A stretch of DNA of 64,000 bases from a virus: IMG/VR virus record IMGVR_UViG_3300044642_000074, positions 1-64,000 of that record. One strand, 5' to 3'. Under the pieces are notes generated by a model. That model worked only from the letters and a program-made list of their open reading frames with translations. It did not search any database and had not been told where the DNA came from. Shown here piece after piece: positions 9,001 to 16,328 of the stretch. The first letter of the stretch is position 1. Each line of letters opens with the position of its first letter. The position numbers and the translations under genes were made by a program.

Positions 9001-9120
9001 TTCCCCCTAACCTGTTGTACGCACACCGTGTCTGATCAGACGGAGAGCTTGCAACTCTCGACAGGTTCTGATATGAGGTCGCAAAATGCGGCCACTTATG
9101 AAAAACCAAAAAAACCAAAC

Positions 9121-10137
9121 ATGAGTACAGTTACCATTGTGGAGAAGTACCCACAAAACAAAAGAAGCAGTATTGCAATCCGTCCCTTTTTTGATCCTAT
9201 GGTGGACAATATGGGATTACAGAAGTACGGCTTAAGCCTTTTTGACGGAGCGTTTCACGAGGAACAGCTTGCCTGTCTAGAGATCAACGGTATCAAAAGA
9301 TACCTTACTGGCTTAAATGAGTTTGCTCCGGAAGTAAAAGAACTTCCGTTAGAAGAACAAGAAGCCAAGATCAAACAGATTCGTCAGATTGTAGCTCAGC
9401 TAGAAAAAGAACTTGCAGCCAACGTGGTTGACCCCGCTGATGAGCAGTTCTGGAACAAGATCAAACTCTTGAAACCTGACAATGCTGACTTCTGGGATAA
9501 AGTAAAGATTCGTTGTGGTAACGAACCTGTATTCTTGGAGCCTGAAAAAGATCCTTATGATCTGATCAGACTTTACGCAATCGAGGCTGGTGGGTTTTCC
9601 ATCGTGTCTAAATCTTTAGAAGAAGCCCGTCGTCAACCGGTTCCTCCTAAGTTTTACCTCGATAAATTGGAAGAAACTGCTTCCGTACAAACAGAGGTTA
9701 AGAAGTTGCGTAACAAAGCTCTTTCTGAACTTCAGAAATTGTTTGACAAGAATCAGAACAAGCTATTGTATATAGCAAAGGTGCTTGACCCTAACAGTGC
9801 TCAGTACAAAAAGTCTACTCCAAATGATATTATCTATGATAACATGGATAAGTACATTAACGGAGACCTTGTAGAAAAAGATAAACGTAAGACTGCCCAG
9901 AGATTTCTGGATACCGCTAATCTGGATATGGAAACATTAAAGATCCGGACTATTGTAAAGGACAGTTCTTATTACAAGTTCATAGCTACTAAAGCTGACG
10001 GGTTTATCTATCATATGCAGACTGGTACTATGATGGGAAGAACACCGACCGATGTGGTGGAATACCTGAAGAATCCTTTGAACGAGGAGATTCTGGTGGA
10101 TCTTACCAAAAAAGTAGAGAAATACTGGAACGCTTAA
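9121..10137 (+). CDS. Conserved head-module protein of unknown function
   Basis: A 338-residue protein counted from the ATG at 9121. The frame stays open back to a GTG at 9028, which would add 31 residues. I prefer 9121 because it follows an A/C-rich AAAAAACCAAAC run like those before other starts here, and because the preceding stretch contains two small hairpins (9044-9060 and 9077-9093) that look like an RNA leader. The protein is helical and charged, with a central coiled coil (LDKLEETASVQTEVKKLRNK) and a conserved-looking C terminus (GRTPTDVVEYLKNPLNEEIL). It sits between capsid and neck-type genes, suggesting a head completion or cargo role. No family is recognised. Confidence 0.75.
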   Translation: MSTVTIVEKYPQNKRSSIAIRPFFDPMVDNMGLQKYGLSLFDGAFHEEQLACLEINGIKRYLTGLNEFAPEVKELPLEEQEAKIKQIRQIVAQLEKELAANVVDPADEQFWNKIKLLKPDNADFWDKVKIRCGNEPVFLEPEKDPYDLIRLYAIEAGGFSIVSKSLEEARRQPVPPKFYLDKLEETASVQTEVKKLRNKALSELQKLFDKNQNKLLYIAKVLDPNSAQYKKSTPNDIIYDNMDKYINGDLVEKDKRKTAQRFLDTANLDMETLKIRTIVKDSSYYKFIATKADGFIYHMQTGTMMGRTPTDVVEYLKNPLNEEILVDLTKKVEKYWNA

Positions 10138-10143
10138 TAGAAT

Positions 10144-10845
10144 ATGAACAACAACCTTCTACAGATAAAGATCAAACAGCGGCTGAATAAGCTGGCTTCC
10201 CTGGACTATGACAACATAGAATGTTGGCAGATCCAGGAAGCATTTAACAAAGCTCAGCTGGAGTGGGTACGTCGTATGATGTACGGTCTAAACACGCGTA
10301 GAGAAGGTACCGAACAGTCAACCGGTTTGGTGGATGATTTGCAGGTCATATTGAAATCTCAGGATCTGACACCAGTAGACAAACAAACGTTCTTTGAAGC
10401 CACGCTTCCTGCAGACTATCTATACTATGTAAGGACAGATGTTTACGCTAACAGTAAATGCTGCCCTGATAAACGTAAGATGGTTGTATATGAGGTAGAA
10501 GAAGCCAATATGGGTGTTCTTCTAACTTCTGACACTAAAGGTCCTAGCTTTGAATGGGGTGAGACCTTGAGTACACTGGTAGGAGATAAACTTCGTGTAT
10601 ACACCAATGGTGAGTTTAATATCACAGACGTTGGACTTGTATACTACAGGACTCCACGCCAGGTACAGTTTCAGGGTTGTGTAAATCCCATTACAGGTCA
10701 GGCTTTTACAGCCAACCAGGAATGTGAGTTCAAAGACGATGTTGCTGAAATCTTAGTAGATCAGGCAGCAGCTATTCTTGCCGGTGACATAGAAAGCATG
10801 AACCAGTATCAAAGACAGTCACAAGAAGTACAAAAGAATAGCTAA
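10144..10845 (+). CDS. Conserved virion structural protein (head-tail module)
   Basis: A 233-residue protein starting six bases after the previous stop. Its N terminus (NNNLLQIKIKQRLNKLASLD followed by YDNIECWQIQEAFNKAQLEW) is a pattern I remember from a conserved structural gene of Bacteroidota phages located downstream of the capsid gene. The helical N-terminal domain is followed by a beta-rich half containing GLVYYRTPRQVQFQGC and a C-terminal helix (AEILVDQAAAILAGDIESMN). This layout resembles head-completion/adaptor proteins that attach below the portal, but that is inference. It overlaps the next gene by one base (TAATG). Confidence 0.75.
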   Translation: MNNNLLQIKIKQRLNKLASLDYDNIECWQIQEAFNKAQLEWVRRMMYGLNTRREGTEQSTGLVDDLQVILKSQDLTPVDKQTFFEATLPADYLYYVRTDVYANSKCCPDKRKMVVYEVEEANMGVLLTSDTKGPSFEWGETLSTLVGDKLRVYTNGEFNITDVGLVYYRTPRQVQFQGCVNPITGQAFTANQECEFKDDVAEILVDQAAAILAGDIESMNQYQRQSQEVQKNS

Positions 10846-11258
10846 TGATAAAGACCATACCCAGACCGAGCCCTATGGGTCCTTGTACTGAAACAGCAGC
10901 TATGGTGGCCAATGCTCAGGCTTTGGTTGTATCAATACACCAGTTGCACCTGAAGATTACAGGACCAGGATCACACGCAGCCCATGAAGCTTTGGGTGAT
11001 TTTTATGAAGGTATGCCAGGTCTTGTTGATAAAGTAGCCGAGCAATACCAGGGAGCTCGTGAAAAACTCCTGGAATATCCTACAGTAGCTGCAGTAAAAT
11101 GCAGTTCTGTACAAGAAGCCCTGACTCACATGAAGGAGCTGTACAACGAAATAGTAGAACTGCAACGTATTATGCCGTTCTCAGAAGTAGTGAATCAGCT
11201 AGATGAGATAAAGAGTCTGATAGCTTCTACCAAGTATAAACTAATGTTTTTAAGCTAA
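10845..11258 (+). CDS. Small helical protein of unknown function
   Basis: A 137-residue, mostly helical protein with no signal peptide or membrane segment. It contains a histidine-rich stretch (IHQLHLKITGPGSHAAHEAL) reminiscent of a four-helix bundle such as ferritin/Dps-like proteins, but the metal ligands expected for that family are not clearly present, so I do not name it so. It starts in the stop codon of the preceding gene and is followed by the T-rich leader of the next. The function is unknown. Confidence 0.65.
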   Translation: MIKTIPRPSPMGPCTETAAMVANAQALVVSIHQLHLKITGPGSHAAHEALGDFYEGMPGLVDKVAEQYQGAREKLLEYPTVAAVKCSSVQEALTHMKELYNEIVELQRIMPFSEVVNQLDEIKSLIASTKYKLMFLS

Positions 11259-11263
11259 TTTTT

Positions 11264-11284
11264 TATTTATTAACCCCTAAATCT
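11264..11284 (+). promoter_or_regulatory. Shared leader element before 448-residue virion protein
   Basis: TTTATTAACCCCTAAATC here is almost identical to the leader of the major capsid gene at 7288-7309. It lies 8 bases before the ATG at 11292. Retention of the same element before two highly expressed structural genes points to a common regulatory use at the RNA level. Confidence 0.4.
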
Positions 11285-11291
11285 AAACACC

Positions 11292-12638
11292 ATGTATTTT
11301 CCTCATGCGTTTCGTAAGAGTTTTTTGCCTGCGAGCACAACTCTTGCTAGCTCTGGATCTACTGCAGATTTGACTGGTGGCCAGATTGGATTCTTTGATG
11401 CAAAGACTTTCCAAACTGTAACCGCTCAGGCTGCTCCGTTTATCCTAGCTGAAGGTAGTCGTTTCGCTTCTGACAAGATTGGCCCCGTTCACGGTGGTTA
11501 CAAAGAGTCTAAGAAGTCTAAGGCTATCAACCCTAAGTATGTAAGCCGCGTTATCAAAGTTTCTGGTAAGGCTGCTGTAAACCAAATCATCAAAGTAGAA
11601 GCTAATGCTTGTGCAGGTCTTGCTTGTGACAGCACTGTACGTCTTCGTCTTGATGTTAAAGGTTCTCCTGCTCTCCGTTTCTTAAACCATCAGTTGTATC
11701 AAACTTTGGATGCTTACACAGGTTGCTGTGATGCAAACAATGCTGCTATTGATCACACTGTGGCTCTTTTGAAGTGGGCAGATCAGATTAACTCTGAGCC
11801 TTTATTAAAAGATTTTGTAGACGCTAAAGTATGGGTTGAAGCTCACGGTAGTGTAGCTATTGATCCTACTGCTGCATCTGCAACTATTGTTGTAGCTAAT
11901 GCTGACCGTACTAAGTTCACAGTTGGTGACAAAGTGGTTGCTGCTGGTATCCCTGCTAATACACTTGTTGTATCTGTAGGTGCTGCTGATTCAGCTTCTA
12001 CTGGTAACGCTAACGTAGTTCTTAGCCGTGCTGCTACTTCTTCTACAAACGTTAACGCAGCTATTTTTGATCCTGCTGCATCTGCAACATATGTTCCTGC
12101 TACTTCTAGCTTAGGCAATGTAAATAGCCACATGGACATTATTGCTGCTTATGTAGACACAACTTTCGGTAACTGTACTTTTACTCCTACTGATTTTTAT
12201 GGCTTAGAGCCTTTGTTTATCTACGCTTCTGTAGTTGACGAGTCTGGTGATCCTTGCAAAGTAGAGTGCATCTCAGTTTCTGAGTCTCAAGTTCCTACAC
12301 AAGTATCTGGTCTTGGTGAGACTGTACTTCGTGAATTGATCTTAGATGGTCGTTACCTTCAGAATGCATACCCTGACAGTTCTCGTGTAGACAGCTTACG
12401 TATGCGTGAGATCGAAGCAGATCCTGCTTTGGCTACCGTAAACCGTAACGGTTTGTACGATCAGGTGTTGATCTTGCACAATGTGCCTCGTTTCAACAAC
12501 CCAACTAGTACATTTGATAACGATCAGTATTTGTTAGTACTTCATGTTCCTGCTGGAACTGCTACTGCTAGCATTACTAACTTCGTAATCAACAGCTGTA
12601 CTGCTGCCGGTAATGCAGTTGCTTTGGAGAGCTTCTAA
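11292..12638 (+). CDS. Abundant virion protein, possibly capsid decoration or second major structural protein
   Basis: A 448-residue protein with the same strong codon bias and the same leader element as the major capsid gene, so it is probably made in large amount. It is rich in Ala, Thr, Ser and Val with beta-sandwich-like stretches. An Ala/Val-rich insert near residues 195-270 (VVANADRTKFTVGDKVVAAG) looks like an Ig-like or prepilin-like domain. A pair of cysteines (TGCCDANN) and further Cys residues are present. The C-terminal half contains YDQVLILHNVPRFNNP. I cannot name the family; auxiliary capsid/decoration protein is the most natural guess. A perfect terminator follows, ending the head transcription unit. 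Confidence 0.75.
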   Translation: MYFPHAFRKSFLPASTTLASSGSTADLTGGQIGFFDAKTFQTVTAQAAPFILAEGSRFASDKIGPVHGGYKESKKSKAINPKYVSRVIKVSGKAAVNQIIKVEANACAGLACDSTVRLRLDVKGSPALRFLNHQLYQTLDAYTGCCDANNAAIDHTVALLKWADQINSEPLLKDFVDAKVWVEAHGSVAIDPTAASATIVVANADRTKFTVGDKVVAAGIPANTLVVSVGAADSASTGNANVVLSRAATSSTNVNAAIFDPAASATYVPATSSLGNVNSHMDIIAAYVDTTFGNCTFTPTDFYGLEPLFIYASVVDESGDPCKVECISVSESQVPTQVSGLGETVLRELILDGRYLQNAYPDSSRVDSLRMREIEADPALATVNRNGLYDQVLILHNVPRFNNPTSTFDNDQYLLVLHVPAGTATASITNFVINSCTAAGNAVALESF

Positions 12639-12663
12639 GCAATCTAGATACCTTATACAAAAC

Positions 12664-12700
12664 GGGAGGCGGACTTAGTGTCCCCTCCCTTTTGTTTTTT
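12664..12700 (+). terminator. Intrinsic terminator at the end of the head module
   Basis: GGGAGG (12664-12669) pairs with CCTCCC (12684-12689), followed by TTTTGTTTTTT. It lies 26 bases after the stop codon and just before a promoter-like motif, forming a clear boundary between the head unit and the fibre unit. Confidence 0.88.
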
Positions 12701-12716
12701 GGAGAACTCCCAAAAA

Positions 12717-12739
12717 ATCAGTATATTATTATTGAGAAC
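12717..12739 (+). promoter_or_regulatory. Predicted late promoter before fibre module
   Basis: The motif ATCAGTATATTATTATTGAG lies between the terminator and the next ATG at 12781. It matches the family TCAGTATATTA..TTGtAG seen also near 28351 (TTCAGTATATTATATTGTAG). The distance to the ATG is about 40 bases. The call is based on recurrence and position. Confidence 0.6.
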
Positions 12740-12780
12740 CTCTGTTCTTTTACTCCTATAAATTCTTAAAGTTTACCCAG

Positions 12781-13347
12781 ATGGCAAGCAAACACCAGCT
12801 AAGTTTAGAGCTGCCTGATACTAACAATATCAAGGTTTTACGCATATTCGACACCAGTATCTACGCTAATGGTGTTGGTAAAGACTGTGGTGTTTTAAGC
12901 ATCACTTCTCCAGGTTTTAACCTGCCTGTAAACATTGAGATCCTGCCTGGGTTTAATTCTACACTTACAGCCTGTACACTTGGTCTACAAAAGACCGGTT
13001 GTTCTGAAGCTGTACAAGCTTTACCTGATGGTATTTATACAATTAGGTATTCTGTATCTCCTAATACTTCTGTGTTTGTTGAGTACAATCACCTCCGTGT
13101 GACCCAGACCAACAACCGTTATCATAATCTTTTGTGTGAACTAGAAATGGCAGCCTGTGAGCCTGATGCTGATGTAAAAGAGCAGCTTAAGGAACTAAGA
13201 CTTATCAAGAGCTTTATTGAAGCTGCCAAAGCTAAAGTGGAATACTGCCATGATCCGGAAGCCGGTATGGAGCTTTTGCTTTATGCCAAGAAGAGGCTGG
13301 ATAAGATAACGAACAATCTTTGTTCGGACTCCTGCTCAACTTGCTAA
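12781..13347 (+). CDS. Conserved structural protein, fibre-module adaptor (predicted)
   Basis: A 188-residue protein. The N-terminal ~110 residues are beta-rich and look like an Ig-type domain (PDGIYTIRYSVSPNTSVFVE, YNHLRVTQTNNRYHNLLCEL). The C-terminal ~70 residues are two helices (DVKEQLKELRLIKSFIEAAK) ending in a cysteine cluster (CSDSCSTC). This combination is one I remember from small virion genes of Bacteroidota phages, without a known role. It is the first gene after a terminator-promoter pair and leads the fibre module, so a role as an adaptor between neck and fibres is plausible but unproven. Confidence 0.75.
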   Translation: MASKHQLSLELPDTNNIKVLRIFDTSIYANGVGKDCGVLSITSPGFNLPVNIEILPGFNSTLTACTLGLQKTGCSEAVQALPDGIYTIRYSVSPNTSVFVEYNHLRVTQTNNRYHNLLCELEMAACEPDADVKEQLKELRLIKSFIEAAKAKVEYCHDPEAGMELLLYAKKRLDKITNNLCSDSCSTC

Positions 13348-13370
13348 ATAAACATAAAAACCAAAAACCC

Positions 13371-13535
13371 ATGAGAACATGCCCTAACTGCGGGTCACAA
13401 ATTACCTGCGGATGCCAAGACAGAACAGCATCAGATGGAAAGAAAGTATGCAGTACCTGTGTTGCTTTATATGAGCAGCAGATAAAAACCCAGAATCAGA
13501 CACCAAATGAGAACTTATCTACCCAACAAGGTTAA
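13371..13535 (+). CDS. Small zinc-ribbon protein
   Basis: A 54-residue protein from the ATG at 13371, preceded by AAAAACCAAAAACCC. It has six cysteines (C4, C7, C13, C15, C27, C30) in the arrangement CPNC...CGC...CSTC, a likely zinc ribbon or knuckle, followed by a polar tail. A longer reading from 13320 is possible but would overlap the preceding gene. Such tiny Cys-rich proteins accompany structural genes in crAss-like phages; whether it is a virion part or an assembly factor is not known. The next gene starts inside it at 13507. Confidence 0.7.
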   Translation: MRTCPNCGSQITCGCQDRTASDGKKVCSTCVALYEQQIKTQNQTPNENLSTQQG

Positions 13536-14106
13536 ATACTACAAGCAGTTTGCTGACGTAATACATCGCAAGTATAAGCAGATGCGTTACGGTATTGGTT
13601 CCTGCAAACCTGAGCAGGATCAGGACCTTATCAGTATGCGTAAGGAGTTGGTAGAATGGGAGTCTAATGAAGATGACGGAGCTCTTTCAGAAACTAAGAT
13701 TCAGTATAAGACCTGGTTGGGTGTGAAATACGATGATGTCCTGTACTCTAAAGGTGGTACGGGCTTTATTGTTTCTGACGAGGGTAAGGCTCCAGCTATG
13801 GGACTTAACTACATGGGTGGTGCTGCTCAGGGTGGCCAAAACATTATAGAAATTAACTCTGGTGGTTGTATTACCAGGATTAATCTTAACCCTGCTATTA
13901 CTATAAACCAAAACAGCTCATTTGTTCATACCCAGACTACGCCTGCTACAATGTGGGATATAAATCATGGTATGAATCTGATACCTAATGTAACTACTGA
14001 AGATGCTCAAGGTAATGATATAGTGGGTATACTAGATGTGGTAGATAATAACAGAATCAAGATTTATTTTAACACCCCTGTAGCGGGTAAAGCATATTTA
14101 TCATAA
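13507..14106 (+). CDS. Fibre protein with C-terminal HG(M/L)NL beta module
   Basis: A 199-residue protein. The N-terminal ~75 residues are helical and basic (KVKYYKQFADVIHRKYKQMR), likely the attachment part. The middle is glycine-rich (GLNYMGGAAQGGQNIIEINSGG). The C-terminal ~50 residues (from WDINHGMNLIPNV to NTPVAGKAYLS) form a module found again at the ends of the next two genes. The start overlaps the zinc-ribbon gene by 29 bases, and the stop overlaps the next ATG (TAATG). It is probably a short tail fibre or fibre base. Confidence 0.72.
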   Translation: MRTYLPNKVKYYKQFADVIHRKYKQMRYGIGSCKPEQDQDLISMRKELVEWESNEDDGALSETKIQYKTWLGVKYDDVLYSKGGTGFIVSDEGKAPAMGLNYMGGAAQGGQNIIEINSGGCITRINLNPAITINQNSSFVHTQTTPATMWDINHGMNLIPNVTTEDAQGNDIVGILDVVDNNRIKIYFNTPVAGKAYLS

Positions 14107-14657
14107 TGTCAGAAGAAATACCATCTATACCGACATCAGTTAAGTATTACTATGATTTAGATCTTGGTACAAATCAGCTTTTAAATGCTCGTTTGCATCC
14201 AGTGACAACTGCAGAAAGAATTGCTCTTGCTTCTAGTTATAACTCTGCAGATGAAGGTGTAGTAGTATACGATAGTACATTGGATACCTTTTTTGCGTGG
14301 AACGGTAACACTTGGCTTCAGATAGGTATTACACAAAGTGATCTTCATAAAATAGGAGAGGCTTACGACCGTTCAGTAATGAGCGTGGATGTAACAAGTA
14401 CAAACACAGATAGAACTATAACATTAAACTATAGGGACGCAACCTTTACAGCAGATGTATACAAGTATGCTCATATTCACAATCAGCCAAGTGCTTCTGC
14501 ACAGTGGACCATCACTCACAATCTGGGTAAATTCCCTTCGGTTAGTGTGGTTGACTCAGCTAACAATGAAGTAATTGGTGAAGTAGAGTATGTAACAGAT
14601 ACACAGCTTGTTATAAAGTTTTCAGCTCCTTTTAGTGGAAAAGCATTTTTTAATTAA
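14106..14657 (+). CDS. Fibre protein with C-terminal HNLG beta module
   Basis: A 183-residue protein. The N terminus (KYYYDLDLGTNQLLNARLHP) resembles that of the following gene (FLTNLDLAKNQILNVALQ), a pattern typical of phage fibre attachment regions. A short TTAxR/DEGVVVYDSTLDTFFAWNG stretch follows, typical of repeat-bearing fibres. It ends with the module WTITHNLGKFPSVSVVDSAN ... FSAPFSGKAFFN shared with its neighbours. It is translationally coupled to the preceding gene. It is most likely one of several homologous tail fibres. Confidence 0.75.
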   Translation: MSEEIPSIPTSVKYYYDLDLGTNQLLNARLHPVTTAERIALASSYNSADEGVVVYDSTLDTFFAWNGNTWLQIGITQSDLHKIGEAYDRSVMSVDVTSTNTDRTITLNYRDATFTADVYKYAHIHNQPSASAQWTITHNLGKFPSVSVVDSANNEVIGEVEYVTDTQLVIKFSAPFSGKAFFN

Positions 14658-14679
14658 TTAATATATAATCTAGATCCCC

Positions 14680-15882
14680 ATGGCAAAAAAGTTTTTAACT
14701 AACCTAGACCTCGCCAAAAATCAGATACTGAACGTAGCGTTACAGAATCTGGCTTCGGCTCCGGCATCACCTGTAGCCGGTCAAATTTACTTCAACACTA
14801 CAGACGTTCGTATTTATTTTTGGGACGGTACTGCGTGGGTAGATGTATCAGGTGATCTTCGTAGTGTAATTGGTGGTAGCGGTCTTACTGCTACCTATAC
14901 TCCTGACGGTGATGAGGTAACTCTTGACGTCAATGTAGATAATGCTACTATTGAAATTAATGCTGATACTCTTCGTGTAAAAGACTTAGGTATCATTACA
15001 GCTAAACTTGCTGACTCTGCAGTTACTACTATAAAGATTAATACCAATGCTGTAACTCTTGGTAAAATTCAGCAGATTGCTGCATTAAGAGTACTAGGTA
15101 ACCTTTCTGGAGGTACAGCTGATGTTGCAGAAGTAACAGTTATTACAGACATGGCAAGTTCTAGTTCTACTACACTTGCTACATCTAGTGCTATCAAGAC
15201 TTACATTGATGCAAACATCGGTGCTCTTGGTAACTTGGAAGGAGGTTGGAGTGCTGCTTCTGGAACTTTTCCTGTTGGATCTTCTCCAGTTGCAGGTACT
15301 AAAGCTGGTGACTACTGGTATGTAACTACTGCTGGTACAACTGGTGGTGTAGCTTTTAATCTTGGTGATGTAATCATTGCTAAAATAAACAATGCTTCTA
15401 CTACTCTTGCTTCAGACTGGGTTCAGTTAGAAGTTAACCGTGACCAGGCTACAGAAACTATATTAGGTCTTGTAGAGATTGCTACTCAAACCGAAACAAA
15501 TGATGGGTTGAGTGATACTGCAGCAGTAACTCCACTTAAATTAGCTGGACGTTCAGCAACAGAAACTCGTACAGGTATTGCAGAGCTTGCTACTCAAGCT
15601 GAGACAAATACCGGTACAGATGATGCACGTATCGTTACACCTCTTAAGTTAAAAACAAACCTTGCTACTTATAAGCATTCAGGAAACGTAGTAGTAACTA
15701 CAGCAGGTAACTATACTGTGACACATAACCTTGGTACAACTGATTTAATGGTAAGAGTTGCAGATTCAGCAGGTGAGACTGTGTTTTGTGATGTAACAAC
15801 TACTTCTGCAAACGTAGTAACTCTTGCTTTTTCTGGATCTCCAATTTCAGGTACATATCGTGTTATTGTAAGCTCACTGTAA
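14680..15882 (+). CDS. Tail fibre protein, HNLG-module paralogue
   Basis: A 400-residue fibre. The N-terminal FLTNLDLAKNQILNVALQNL and PVAGQIYFNTTDVRIYFWDG resemble attachment and shaft segments of many phage fibres. The central part has two copies of a short repeat: QTETNDGLSDTAAVTPLKL and QAETNTGTDDARIVTPLKL, the well-known phage tail-fibre repeat (T-D-x-x-x-V-T-P-L-K-L). It ends with YTVTHNLGTTDLMVRVADSA and a beta-rich tail like the two preceding genes. These features together make the fibre call solid; the receptor is unknown. Confidence 0.82.
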   Translation: MAKKFLTNLDLAKNQILNVALQNLASAPASPVAGQIYFNTTDVRIYFWDGTAWVDVSGDLRSVIGGSGLTATYTPDGDEVTLDVNVDNATIEINADTLRVKDLGIITAKLADSAVTTIKINTNAVTLGKIQQIAALRVLGNLSGGTADVAEVTVITDMASSSSTTLATSSAIKTYIDANIGALGNLEGGWSAASGTFPVGSSPVAGTKAGDYWYVTTAGTTGGVAFNLGDVIIAKINNASTTLASDWVQLEVNRDQATETILGLVEIATQTETNDGLSDTAAVTPLKLAGRSATETRTGIAELATQAETNTGTDDARIVTPLKLKTNLATYKHSGNVVVTTAGNYTVTHNLGTTDLMVRVADSAGETVFCDVTTTSANVVTLAFSGSPISGTYRVIVSSL

Positions 15883-15894
15883 TAAACTAACTAA

Positions 15895-16308
15895 ATGAAG
15901 TTTCTATCAGACATACTGGCAAGAGCCGGTCTGGTAGTAGAAGGAGCAGTTACGCTTAACAGTGTACCCAACGCTACTACAGATACAGACAAATTTCTTG
16001 TTGTTGATTCTGGTGCAGTTAAATACCGCACTGGAGCTCAGCTATTATCTGATATTGGAGGAGCTGCTCTTGCAACAGTATTTGTAACAGATTATGATTA
16101 TAATATTACAGGTACTAAAAATGGAACCAATAAAGTATTTACCCTTAGTGGAAACTTTACAAGTGGTACTACAAGAGTTTTTGTTAACGGTATTCGTTAC
16201 ACACGCGGGGCAAGCTATGACTATGTAGAGACAGGAAACAATCAGATAACTTTTACAAATGCTCCAGATGCTGGGGATCTTATAACAGTAGATTACATTA
16301 AACCCTAA
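15895..16308 (+). CDS. Short fibre protein with VNGxxY tip module
   Basis: A 137-residue protein with a fibre-like N-terminal half (FLSDILARAGLVVEGAVTLN, TDTDKFLVVDSGAVKYRTGA). Its C-terminal module (NGTNKVFTLSGNFTSGTTRV, FVNGIRYTRGASYDYVETGN, GDLITVDYIKP) also ends the next gene. The two genes therefore appear to be paralogous at their tips. The module resembles small beta domains at the ends of phage fibres that help trimerise or bind receptors. Confidence 0.72.
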   Translation: MKFLSDILARAGLVVEGAVTLNSVPNATTDTDKFLVVDSGAVKYRTGAQLLSDIGGAALATVFVTDYDYNITGTKNGTNKVFTLSGNFTSGTTRVFVNGIRYTRGASYDYVETGNNQITFTNAPDAGDLITVDYIKP

Positions 16309-16328
16309 AATAATTAAAACATAAAACT

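Noticed and set aside
9028-9120. GTG-initiated N-terminal extension of the gene at 9121
   Set aside because: Not excluded, but the later ATG has the start context typical of this phage and the upstream stretch contains hairpins. It is kept as an alternative in the feature text.
10845-11258. Ferritin/Dps-like identity for the His-rich helical protein
   Set aside because: Helical character and a few histidines are not enough; the metal-ligand spacing of that family is not seen.
11292-12638. Tail sheath or tail tube identity for the abundant 448-residue protein
   Set aside because: The neighbouring ring and muzzle genes indicate a short-tailed particle, and no sheath/tube pattern or tape-measure gene was found.
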